From positions 1-64,000 of the forward strand of contig PNOH01000021.1 of NCBI GenBank assembly GCA_013824715.1: 64,000 nucleotides of DNA, given 5' to 3'. Below, in pieces: positions 43,782 through 51,170 of this stretch. Below the pieces are notes generated by a model. It did not search any database. It worked only from the letters and a program-made list of their open reading frames with translations, and was not told where the DNA came from. This DNA comes from Odoribacter sp. Lineage in GTDB: Bacteria > Bacteroidota > Bacteroidia > Bacteroidales > Prolixibacteraceae. The position numbers were made by a program, and so were the translations under genes. Within the stretch, counting starts at the first letter, position 1. Every line of letters begins with the position of its first letter.

Positions 43782-44531
43782 ATGATTTTAAATTCAGTTT
43801 CAGTTGATTGCGTTATTTTCGGTTTCGACAAATCCGGATTAAAAGTTTTACTTGTACAAACTGACAAAGAAATCCTTAAACAGGTTCTTCCTGAACAGGC
43901 CAGCTCTGATCAGATCAGGCAGATTTATGAAAAACATCCGGTATTTACGAGTGATGTTGATTGGAGCTTATTTGGCGGACATGTTCCCGAACAACAGGAT
44001 TTGGATGAATTTGCCAAAGACCTTCTTTTTCAGGCAACCGGACTGAATGATGTTTTTCTTCAGCAAATTAATGCTTTTGGCTCGCTTGAACGTGTTCCAT
44101 ATATCAGGGTAATTACTATCGGCTATTACGCATTGATTAATCCTGACTATTACGACCTGAAACAATCGAAACTGGCCAAATCGTTGCAGTGGTTTAACCT
44201 GAATGAAATACCAACTCTATGTTTCGATCATGATAAAATCATTCAGCAAGCCCTCCTGAAATTGCGCCAGCAAGTCATGTACCATCCAATTGGATTTCAC
44301 CTTTTGCCCGACAAATTTACATTGACCGAAATTCAGTCGCTCTATGAAGTCATCCTGAATAAAAAGATGGACACGCGTAACTTCAGGAAGAAACTGGCCA
44401 AAATGGAATTATTAATTGATTCGGGCCAAAAACAGCAGAACGTGGCCCATCGCGCGGCCAAATTATATCAGTTTGATATTCAGGTTTACGAAAAGCTTAA
44501 GGATGAGGGATTGAATTTCAGGATTGAATAA
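43782..44531 (+). CDS. NrtR/AraR-like transcriptional regulator with degenerate Nudix domain
   Basis: A 249-residue protein. The N-terminal part (about 1-150) has a Nudix fold: WSLFGGHVPEQQDLDEFAKDLLFQATGL aligns with the Nudix box, but the catalytic REUxEE glutamates are replaced, so pyrophosphohydrolase activity is unlikely. The C-terminal part (about 155-225) is a winged helix of the NrtR type (LTEIQSLYEVILNKKMDTRNFRKKLAKMELL). In Bacteroidota, such proteins bind sugars or ADP-ribose and control sugar or NAD metabolism genes. It has no partner gene beside it in the window, so its regulon lies elsewhere. Confidence 0.85.
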   Translation: MILNSVSVDCVIFGFDKSGLKVLLVQTDKEILKQVLPEQASSDQIRQIYEKHPVFTSDVDWSLFGGHVPEQQDLDEFAKDLLFQATGLNDVFLQQINAFGSLERVPYIRVITIGYYALINPDYYDLKQSKLAKSLQWFNLNEIPTLCFDHDKIIQQALLKLRQQVMYHPIGFHLLPDKFTLTEIQSLYEVILNKKMDTRNFRKKLAKMELLIDSGQKQQNVAHRAAKLYQFDIQVYEKLKDEGLNFRIE

Positions 44532-44640
44532 TAAAAGTCAGAAGATGGAAGTTAGAAGTCAGAAGACGGAAGTTAGAAGTCAGAAGACGGAAGTCAGAAG
44601 TTGGAAGGCGGAAGTTAGAAGTTAGAAGAAAACTATATAA
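44532..44640. repeat. GAAGTCAGAAGACG short tandem repeat
   Basis: About fourteen imperfect 7-base units (GAAGTCA / GAAGACG / GAAGTTA) follow the NrtR-like stop codon. This is a known type of low-complexity intergenic tract in Bacteroidota genomes. Confidence 0.75.
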
Positions 44641-44724
44641 TTGTCAAATTGCCAAATTGTTTAATTGTCGAATCTTCGATTTGCCAAATTGTTTCATTGT
44701 CGAATCTTCGAATTGTCAAATTAA
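44641..44724. repeat. AATTGTCGAATCTTCGA repeat tract
   Basis: Two larger units containing ATTGTCGAATCTTCGA(A/T)TTG are repeated at about 44665 and 44697, intermixed with CAAATTG units, upstream of the ECF sigma gene. AT-rich with internal TTCGAA-type palindromes. Confidence 0.65.
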
Positions 44725-44769
44725 ACCATTTCTCCCTATTCCTGTCTTACCATCAACGATTGTTTTTGT

Positions 44770-45330
44770 ATGACCAACGACCAGCAAATATTGGATAGTC
44801 TGAAAGACCCTTCAACCAGGGAACTGGCTTTCAGGCATCTGATTTCCAAATACAAGGAAAGGCTTTACTGGCACATCCGAAAAATCGTGTTAAACCATGA
44901 TGATACCGACGATGTCCTTCAAAATACTTTTATCAAGATATGGAACGGAATTGGCTCTTTCAGGGCCGAATCGAGTCTGTTTACCTGGCTGTACCGCATT
45001 GCTACCAACGAATCAATCACTTTTCTGAATCAGCGAAAGCGCAAAGCAATGTCGGGTTTGAATGATGAAAACCAATTTTTAATTGATAACCTGGAAAGTG
45101 ACTCTTATTTTGATGGCGACGAATGGCAAATGATTTTACAAAAGGCTATTGCAACCCTGCCCGAAAAACAAAGGCTGGTATTCAACCTGAAGTACTTTGA
45201 GGAAATCAAATATGAAGAAATGTCGCAAATTCTGGAGACATCGGTGGGCGCCCTGAAAGCATCGTACCACCACGCGGTGAAAAAAGTTGAAGAATACGTT
45301 AAGTCGCACGAAACAAGAATAGAACCTTAA
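44770..45330 (+). CDS. ECF-type RNA polymerase sigma factor
   Basis: A 186-residue sigma-70 family factor of the extracytoplasmic-function class. Region 2 (about 25-95) has the core motifs DTDDVLQNTFIKIWNGIGSFR and LFTWLYRIATNESITFLN; region 4 (about 125-180) is LPEKQRLVFNLKYFEEIKYEEMSQILETSVGALKASYHHAVKKV. It is first of three collinear genes with a membrane protein and a Spy-like periplasmic protein, the layout of an envelope stress module. Confidence 0.92.
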   Translation: MTNDQQILDSLKDPSTRELAFRHLISKYKERLYWHIRKIVLNHDDTDDVLQNTFIKIWNGIGSFRAESSLFTWLYRIATNESITFLNQRKRKAMSGLNDENQFLIDNLESDSYFDGDEWQMILQKAIATLPEKQRLVFNLKYFEEIKYEEMSQILETSVGALKASYHHAVKKVEEYVKSHETRIEP

Positions 45331-45404
45331 TGGATGAAAATTAAACAGGTTGAAAATTAAACTATTTGAAATTAAAGATGTCAAAGCCATATAATTAGAA
45401 GATC

Positions 45405-45860
45405 ATGTACGAAGAAGAAAATATAGAACCCGATTTTATGAAACGGCCCCCAAAAAATCCGTTTCGAACTCCTGATTCCTATTTTGAGTCACTCGAAGAC
45501 CGGATTATGGGGAATATTAAAGACCAGACGAAGAAAAGTTCTTCAACCAGAATAATACGGTTCCTGAAACCTGCGCTGGGTATAGCAGCCAGCATTACCC
45601 TGGTTTATATGCTGGCTTATTATCCAATTAATAAGTTCCTGCTGAAAGACACTGTCCAAACAGAACTAACAGATACTACCGGCACCGACTTGCTAAATGA
45701 TTATTCCATCAATATAGCTTCAATTGATGATAATTCATTGATAAATGCCATTTTTACTGATGAGACAAACATTTTCGCTGAAACTAATCCGGATGAATTT
45801 CTGGCTTATCTTTCTACCGGCTTGAATGATGTTGAAATTTATTCTGAAATTCAAAATTAA
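45405..45860 (+). CDS. Single-pass membrane protein, putative anti-sigma factor
   Basis: A 151-residue protein with a cytoplasmic N-terminal part containing NPFRTPDSYFESLEDRIM, a motif common to Bacteroidota proteins after ECF sigma genes, one transmembrane helix (about 53-72, PALGIAASITLVYMLAYY) and an acidic C-terminal part outside. It lies 74 bp after the sigma gene and 6 bp before the Spy-like gene. Anti-sigma function is inferred from location and topology; the classical zinc HxxxCxxC motif is absent. Confidence 0.75.
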   Translation: MYEEENIEPDFMKRPPKNPFRTPDSYFESLEDRIMGNIKDQTKKSSSTRIIRFLKPALGIAASITLVYMLAYYPINKFLLKDTVQTELTDTTGTDLLNDYSINIASIDDNSLINAIFTDETNIFAETNPDEFLAYLSTGLNDVEIYSEIQN

Positions 45861-45866
45861 TTAATA

Positions 45867-46325
45867 ATGAAGAAGTTATTCCTGATAAGCATTTTGTCGA
45901 TCTTTACGTTTACCGTATTGGTTGCACAGGAAAGAAGAGGCCCAAGTCCTGAAATGTTTGAAAAAATAAAGGCTGAAAAAATATCCTTTTTTACCAGTAA
46001 GTTAGACCTGACACCTTCTGAAGCACAAACTTTCTGGCCGGTTTACAACGAATTTGAAAAGAAAAGATTTGATATTCAGCGGCAGATTCATGAATTTGAA
46101 CGTATGCCTGATGAAAAATTCACCAATCTTTCAGAATCTGAAATCGAAAAAATGACCAGTAATTACATTGGTTCATTCGAAAAAGAAGCGCTGCTTTTGA
46201 AAGAATACAATTCGCAATTTCTGAAAGTACTTCCAAAGAAAAAGGTATTGATGATGTACCGGACCGAAAATGAATTCAGGTCACATTTGATCAGGGAATT
46301 CAGGAAGAATCAAAAGAAAGAATAA
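45867..46325 (+). CDS. Spy/CpxP-like periplasmic protein
   Basis: A 152-residue exported protein with a signal peptide (KKLFLISILSIFTFTVLVAQ) and a mostly helical, charged mature part. The segment KLDLTPSEAQTFWPVYNEFEKKR resembles LTxxQ motifs of Spy/CpxP/periplasmic metal sensor proteins. Known relatives are chaperones or sensors of envelope stress. As the last gene of sigma-membrane protein-Spy-like, it may sense misfolded protein or metal; that is inference. Confidence 0.8.
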   Translation: MKKLFLISILSIFTFTVLVAQERRGPSPEMFEKIKAEKISFFTSKLDLTPSEAQTFWPVYNEFEKKRFDIQRQIHEFERMPDEKFTNLSESEIEKMTSNYIGSFEKEALLLKEYNSQFLKVLPKKKVLMMYRTENEFRSHLIREFRKNQKKE

Positions 46326-46327
46326 AC

Positions 46328-46350
46328 AAAAGCCGGATTTTCCGGCTTTT
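46328..46350. terminator. Bidirectional terminator between the Spy-like gene and hisS
   Basis: AAAAGCCGGA (46328-46337), loop TTT, TCCGGCTTTT (46341-46350): a perfect hairpin with A and T runs, between two convergent genes. Confidence 0.85.
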
Positions 46351-46351
46351 A

Positions 46352-47716
46352 TTATTCTGAAAGTATTTTGATCAATTCCTGTGGATCAACCAACTGTTGT
46401 TCGCCGGAAAGCATGTTTTTTAAATTGATTTTGCCCTGCGCCAGTTCGTTTTCGCCGACAATGGCCACAAATGGTATTTTTTTGTTGTTGGCCCAGGCCA
46501 TTTGCTTGGCCATTTTGCTCTTATCGGGAAAAATTTCGGCATTGATTCCGGCCCTGCGCACAGCCGCTAAAACGGGCAGACAAAAAGCTTCTTCAGCCGG
46601 GCCAAAATTCACAAACATTAATTTAGTCGAATCAACCGTTTCGGAAGGGAACAGTTGCAATTGGGTCAGTACATCATAAATCCGGTCGGCGCCAAATGAA
46701 ATTCCAACTCCGGAAACACCCGGCATTCCAAAGTTTCCGGTCAGGTCGTCGTAACGGCCACCGCCTGCGATGCTGCCCATTGTAGAATCTTTGGCTTTCA
46801 CTTCGAAAATTGCTCCGGTATAATAATTCAATCCACGGGCAAGTGTCAAATCCAGTTCAACTTCGGTTGTCAATTGCAAAGTTCCCAAATAGGCAAATAA
46901 AGTTCGTACTTCAGCAATTCCTTTCGCTCCAATTTCGGATTGACCAATTGCCGATGTCAACTGTGCCAGTTTTTCTGAAACCGACCCCGACAAATGCAAA
47001 ATCGGCTGCAACTTATCAACAGCATTTTGCGGAATGCCTTTTTCGAGCAATTCTTCATTCACTTTTTCCAGACCGATTTTCTCCAGCTTATCTATGGCAA
47101 TGGTAATATCCACAATCCGGTCTTTTTCGCCAATTACCTCAGCAATTCCGGCGAGAATTTTTCGGTTGTTGATCTTCACCACGGTATTAATCTTCAGCCT
47201 GGCAAAAATCTGGTCAACAATCTGCACCAACTCCATTTCGTTGAGCAGCGAATCACTTCCCACAATATCCACATCGCACTGATAAAACTCTCGGTAGCGG
47301 CCTTTTTGCGGACGGTCGGCCCGCCAAACAGGCTGAATCTGATAGCGTTTAAAGGGAAATGAAATGTCATTTCTATACTGAACCACATATCTGGCAAAAG
47401 GCACAGTCAGGTCATATCGCAAACCCTTTTCCGATATTCTATTGGTGAGCCGGATGCTGTTTCTTTCAAGCAATTCCTGTTCGGTTGGAGCCGCAGCAAA
47501 ATCGCCTGAATTCAGAATTTTGAACAGCAATTTATCACCTTCTTCTCCGTATTTTCCCATCAAAGTCGAAAGGTTTTCCATTGCCGGAGTTTCAATGGGT
47601 TGAAATCCGTACAATCGAAAAATACTTTTGATGGTGTCGAAAATATAGTTCCGGTTGGTCATTTCAGCCGGTGAAAAATCACGTGTTCCTTTTGGAATCG
47701 AAGGTTTCTGTGCCAT
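46352..47716 (-). CDS. hisS: Histidyl-tRNA synthetase
   Basis: A 454-residue class II aminoacyl-tRNA synthetase. Motif 1 lies in the [16 protein letters not shown] part, motif 2 in [27 protein letters not shown] (about 113-140), histidine-specific motifs [15 protein letters not shown] (about 294-308) and [16 protein letters not shown], and motif 3 in [17 protein letters not shown]-terminal anticodon-binding domain covers about 365-452. Attaches histidine to tRNA-His. Firm. Confidence 0.96.
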   Translation of the reverse strand: MAQKPSIPKGTRDFSPAEMTNRNYIFDTIKSIFRLYGFQPIETPAMENLSTLMGKYGEEGDKLLFKILNSGDFAAAPTEQELLERNSIRLTNRISEKGLRYDLTVPFARYVVQYRNDISFPFKRYQIQPVWRADRPQKGRYREFYQCDVDIVGSDSLLNEMELVQIVDQIFARLKINTVVKINNRKILAGIAEVIGEKDRIVDITIAIDKLEKIGLEKVNEELLEKGIPQNAVDKLQPILHLSGSVSEKLAQLTSAIGQSEIGAKGIAEVRTLFAYLGTLQLTTEVELDLTLARGLNYYTGAIFEVKAKDSTMGSIAGGGRYDDLTGNFGMPGVSGVGISFGADRIYDVLTQLQLFPSETVDSTKLMFVNFGPAEEAFCLPVLAAVRRAGINAEIFPDKSKMAKQMAWANNKKIPFVAIVGENELAQGKINLKNMLSGEQQLVDPQELIKILSE

Positions 47717-47772
47717 GGTTGTTTATTTCGGAAGGGGCAAAATTAAGGAAATTCAGGAAAAACCGGCCATAT

Positions 47773-48615
47773 TTATTGGTTATCAATCCCTTTATTCTTT
47801 TTAGGGGCCAGTTGCTTTGCATTTTGTTTGGTTACTACTCTCTTTCCTGTTGTTTTCTCCAATTGCAAACGGGCAGCTTTGGCCACATTGCCACCTTTTT
47901 TGGCTACAGTTTTATTTTCTCCGAATGTCTTTGGCTTTTTATCTTTCGAAATCTCGGTGGTTGATGCTTCGGCCAGCATATTCAGTACCAGTTCCAGATT
48001 GGTCATGTGATCGCGAAGGTTTTCTTTCTTCAAGTCTTTGTACGATTTGTACTGTTTGGTGGTTAACCCACTCCATGCCTTGGTAATCTCATCGGTCAGG
48101 ATTGCAAATTCCTGTCCTTTCTTTACGCCACGATCTTCCCATTCATCGGTCAGTTCCTTGCGAATTTCAATACTTTTCAGCCTCTGGTTGATCCATTCTT
48201 TGGAGTAACCTTTGCGTAAATAAGTTTCCATCAGCCGGTCGATACCTATTTCCGGGTCCTCAATTTCGTCAATCCGCTCGCGCCCAACCTGCGCCAACCA
48301 CATTTTAAACGGCTCTGCTTTGGGCGAAGGGATGCTCTGGATTAAACGGAACAACTGTTCGGTATCAGCCACATCGGTCAAGCGCATTTTGCCATCGGCG
48401 GCAAGCATTTTCAAACCGTTACAATTTGTAACGGTTTCATTACCTTCGTCTAATAGCCTCTTCTTTAGAACCCTCCAATAGATCTGTGGGTTTTCACTTC
48501 CTGTGAGAACTGCTATTACGTCAACAATCGAGAAATACCATTTCTCCTGCTCGCTGTCCCATAACGAGCGAACCTGTTTTTGTTCAAATAGTTGAATGGC
48601 TGATTCTTTGGTCAT
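47773..48615 (-). CDS. BRO-N (antirepressor-like) domain protein
   Basis: A 280-residue protein. The N-terminal BRO domain (about 8-110) shows LWDSEQEKWYFSIVDVIAVLTGSENPQIYWRVLKKRL, KMRLTDVADTEQLFRLIQSI and FKMWLAQVGRERIDE, as in phage antirepressors and DinD-like proteins. A middle helical part (about 115-220, KGYSKEWINQRLKSIEIRKELTDEW) resembles DinD/DNA-damage-type C-domains; the tail (about 222-280) is strongly Lys-rich. Such proteins bind DNA; phage or mobile origin is common, but no phage genes surround it here. Function in the host is unknown. Confidence 0.8.
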   Translation of the reverse strand: MTKESAIQLFEQKQVRSLWDSEQEKWYFSIVDVIAVLTGSENPQIYWRVLKKRLLDEGNETVTNCNGLKMLAADGKMRLTDVADTEQLFRLIQSIPSPKAEPFKMWLAQVGRERIDEIEDPEIGIDRLMETYLRKGYSKEWINQRLKSIEIRKELTDEWEDRGVKKGQEFAILTDEITKAWSGLTTKQYKSYKDLKKENLRDHMTNLELVLNMLAEASTTEISKDKKPKTFGENKTVAKKGGNVAKAARLQLEKTTGKRVVTKQNAKQLAPKKNKGIDNQ

Positions 48616-48920
48616 ATTTGGGAAGTTAATTTTTATTTAGATGTTGTGTTTCATTGATAAAACCTTACTTTGTTTATCATCAACCAGGGGACAAATTGTA
48701 CCCCAGTTGCTTTTTATTCACCATTCTCGTAAGTATTCATTCCAAACCGACCGTATTTGCTTGCTTTCAAAAAGCTTAATATTGCTCATGCTTTCATTAT
48801 CTGAAGTGAACCTCAAACGAAGAGTTGCATTTCAAATACAAATTTCCTGTCAACGAAGTAACCAAGCCCGACTGGGTAGTTTGCTGTTATTCCAGAGTGT
48901 CTTAATTTTTCTTTAGAAAC
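48616..48920. other. Intergenic region, no credible gene
   Basis: 305 bp between the BRO-domain gene and the DUF4468 gene. A 91-codon frame (48641-48916) lacks family features. The imperfect palindrome GGGGACAAATTGTACCCC (48687-48704) may be an operator for the BRO-domain gene. Confidence 0.45.
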
Positions 48921-49469
48921 TTACCAATTTTCATTATTAGTTTTAGTTTGTCCTTTAACTGCCAGTTCTAATGAACTAAGTAATTCTGTCAACTGAGAAT
49001 CTATTTTGTCTTTGGTCTCTTGATATTTCTTACCTGATTTTAGCTCACCACCTTTTTTATAAATAATTTCTAAAGATGTACTCGTAAATGGAGATGATTG
49101 CGCAACTTGTTTTAAATCTGTAGCAATAAATCGTAATTTACCATCCTTTATGTCCAGTTGTATTTTATAGGAAAGATCAAAATAAAAACCCATGATAGGG
49201 CCAAGAGCAGATTTAGAAATTCCGTTAATACGTATCATCTTATTCTCAATCTTTGCCTGAATTACACTTTCTGTATTATTAAAGGTATAGGAAACCCAAT
49301 CAATGGAAGAATTATAAATCTGAGCAGCAGATTTATCCTTAAAAACAATTATAGACTCTCCCGTCAGAGTGCCATTCTTATCAAGGTTTGTTTTAATACC
49401 TTCTGCTTCTTGTCCTTGTGAAGAAAAGTACCCGCATAAAAGAAATAATAATAAAAATGTAATTTTCAT
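48921..49469 (-). CDS. DUF4468-type exported protein
   Basis: A 182-residue protein with a signal peptide (KITFLLLFLLCGYFSSQGQ). The mature part has the alternating pattern of the DUF4468/TBP-like fold (KSAAQIYNSSIDWVSYTF, SVIQAKIENKMIRINGIS, YKIQLDIKDGKLRFIATDL). Function unknown; such genes are scattered in Bacteroidota. Just upstream of its start stands a 14-nt sequence that recurs before the next minus-strand gene. Confidence 0.75.
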   Translation of the reverse strand: MKITFLLLFLLCGYFSSQGQEAEGIKTNLDKNGTLTGESIIVFKDKSAAQIYNSSIDWVSYTFNNTESVIQAKIENKMIRINGISKSALGPIMGFYFDLSYKIQLDIKDGKLRFIATDLKQVAQSSPFTSTSLEIIYKKGGELKSGKKYQETKDKIDSQLTELLSSLELAVKGQTKTNNENW

Positions 49470-49515
49470 GAATATAGGTTTATCTGGTGAATAATTTAAA
49501 CTATGTAGTGGTGTC

Positions 49516-50046
49516 TTAAATTATTGGTATGTCAATACAAAATATCACCTCAATTATTTTAAAAAATGAATAAATTATGACTAAAATGCTCATTATCTGA
49601 ATAATCGAATTTTCCGCAAGTCTGTTTATTATACTTTTAGGCTTGGGGCTTTTTGACAAAGAATGACTATCAACTACAAGCTTTATATCTTGTATTTCTT
49701 GTCGGTTTAAATTTTCTAGATTTTCTTCTTTTTCTTGTTTCTGCTGTAATTCCTGAAACTCTTGCAGTTTCTGAAGTTCATGAAATTTAAAATACTCTGT
49801 CAAAGAACCGTGATCATTGATAATCTGTCTGGCAGATTGAGTAATTTTCAACCTGTCAATATTCTCCTTAGTGAAATAAATATTTTCGTAAAGTGCTATG
49901 AAATTATTTTTCTCATCATAATTGAACTCAATATTAGTCAACTGCTTATAATCAGTCAAAATGAGTCTAAACATGATTCCTGACGGTTTCTCGTTGCAAA
50001 GCTTAACTAATAAAAAGTCCAGTAATTCTAAATGCTTTTTGTCCAT
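49516..50046 (-). CDS. Hypothetical protein with coiled coil and C-terminal membrane helix
   Basis: A 176-residue protein, start placed at ATG 50046 (MDKKHLELLD) because the 14 bases before it match those before the DUF4468 gene; ATG 50064 is an alternative. A globular N-terminal part is followed by a Gln/Glu-rich coiled-coil stretch (about 90-125) and one transmembrane helix near the C-terminus (about 148-170), suggesting a tail-anchored cytoplasmic protein. No family recognised. AT-rich codon use. Confidence 0.6.
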   Translation of the reverse strand: MDKKHLELLDFLLVKLCNEKPSGIMFRLILTDYKQLTNIEFNYDEKNNFIALYENIYFTKENIDRLKITQSARQIINDHGSLTEYFKFHELQKLQEFQELQQKQEKEENLENLNRQEIQDIKLVVDSHSLSKSPKPKSIINRLAENSIIQIMSILVIIYSFFKIIEVIFCIDIPII

Positions 50047-50064
50047 AAATATAGGTTTAGTCAT

Positions 50065-50413
50065 GTCAATGGCGACTTTTTGGCATTAGGCAACAGTTGT
50101 ACACCATCCAATTGCAGGTATTTTTTCAATATGCGCAATTGTAAAAAAATTCTGTTTGATAAAAACTCCTTAATGTTTCTTACCAAATTTAACCCATTCA
50201 CCCCACTAATCAAAGCCACTTTACAAGAAGTTATAAACATTAATTGCAACCCAAAACCCTGAAAATAAGAATGTCCGAAGCGATTACCCGCTCCGGACTA
50301 TGTATTTGATTTGTAAACTCCGGGGGCGACTCAAAGTCGCCCCGGAGTAATAGACTACTCTAATACCAGCTTTTTGTATTTCACCCGTTGTGGATCAACA
50401 TCACCCATGCGTT
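50065..50413. other. Intergenic region with hairpin and ettA fragment
   Basis: No gene is seen. It contains a strong G/C hairpin (50317-50348, ACTCCGGGGGCGACT pairing with AGTCGCCCCGGAGT) lacking a T-tail, and the ettA 3' fragment described separately. Confidence 0.6.
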
Positions 50414-50416
50414 TCA
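50355..50416 (-). pseudogene. Fragment of an ettA 3' end
   Basis: Bases 50365-50414 match 51175-51224, the last codons of ettA, at 43 of 50 positions. The frame reads KRMGDVDPQRVKYKKLV, against GPQ in the intact gene; nearly all differences are synonymous. The fragment begins at the stop codon of the MNT gene and continues two codons further (LE) to TAG at 50357-50355. Confidence 0.85.
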
Positions 50417-50719
50417 TTTTATTTCAATACCCGTAGTCTGGATTTCATAAGCAAATGGATTTTGTATATTAAAATCGCCTTCCCAAATCGGATGTGGTTC
50501 GATTCTTAAATCAACTGTTCTTCTCAGCCGCATTAATTGCATCTGAACGGAAAAGAAATCATCCATCTTACCAATCACAATAGCAATATCAATATCACTA
50601 TCTTTATGCTCATTCCCTTTGGCATAAGAACCAAACAAAAAAGCTTTCTTTAACTCCATATTCTCGGGAATCCTCTGAATATATAGCTTTGCAGTATCTA
50701 TAATTGATTGATCAACCAT
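50414..50719 (-). CDS. MNT (minimal nucleotidyltransferase) antitoxin
   Basis: A 101-residue nucleotidyltransferase of the MNT/NTP_transf_2 class. The catalytic motif GSYAKGNEHKDSDIDIAI (GSx10DxD) is complete at about residues 29-47, with a third acidic position in VDLRIEPHP. In HEPN-MNT pairs, MNT transfers AMP units to the HEPN toxin and so blocks it. It overlaps the HEPN gene by 22 bp, and its stop codon abuts the ettA 3' fragment. Confidence 0.9.
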   Translation of the reverse strand: MVDQSIIDTAKLYIQRIPENMELKKAFLFGSYAKGNEHKDSDIDIAIVIGKMDDFFSVQMQLMRLRRTVDLRIEPHPIWEGDFNIQNPFAYEIQTTGIEIK

Positions 50720-51099
50720 TGTCTTAGCGTTTCAATTTTAGAAATCCATTCGTTAGAAAAGTCAACTGTGCAAAGTTTTTGAAAATTTTGTTTATAGCCG
50801 TCATATCTGGCATTTATATTAAAAGTTGTTATTTCATCCAGCCATTCATCATAGCCCTCTGGTAACTCAACATCAATCTTCTTCGCCAATCTAAGTAAAT
50901 CATGAGAAAACGCCGGGTGTTTTTGCAATCTTTTAACATACAGTGCCTTTAGCAACTTTTCGATTACTAAATGTCCTAAAAACAAAGCCCATGAGTACTC
51001 TTTGGTTTTTATTAAATTCTGCATTGACGCGTAATTCTGTTCTGAAGATTCACGCCAATGATTAATTATAGAATCAATATTTCGAATTTCTTCTTCCAT
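50698..51099 (-). CDS. HEPN domain toxin
   Basis: A 133-residue HEPN protein (start ATG 51099, MEEEIRNID; an upstream TTG is less likely). Helical bundle with the motif pattern ALFLGHLVIEKLLKALYV (about 40-57) and NARYDGYKQNF (about 105-115) of the HEPN family paired with nucleotidyltransferases. Toxins of this class are RNases. It precedes and overlaps the MNT gene. The islet lies directly downstream of ettA. A possible -7 box, TATTTTTG, stands at 51114-51107 on its strand. Confidence 0.87.
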   Translation of the reverse strand: MEEEIRNIDSIINHWRESSEQNYASMQNLIKTKEYSWALFLGHLVIEKLLKALYVKRLQKHPAFSHDLLRLAKKIDVELPEGYDEWLDEITTFNINARYDGYKQNFQKLCTVDFSNEWISKIETLRQWLINQL

Positions 51100-51170
51100 A
51101 ATGAACCAAAAATACAAAATTCAACCATAGAAATCTACATGCAATGATTTTTAACTGGGCTGTACTAACC

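Noticed and set aside
44532..44724. Possible CRISPR array
   Set aside because: Units are 7 bases and contiguous, with no spacers and no cas genes.
48641..48916. 91-codon plus-strand frame between the BRO-domain and DUF4468 genes
   Set aside because: Low-quality amino acid composition and no family sign; probably chance.
50317..50348. Terminator for the MNT gene
   Set aside because: The G/C hairpin is strong but no T-run follows on the minus strand; listed only as a hairpin.
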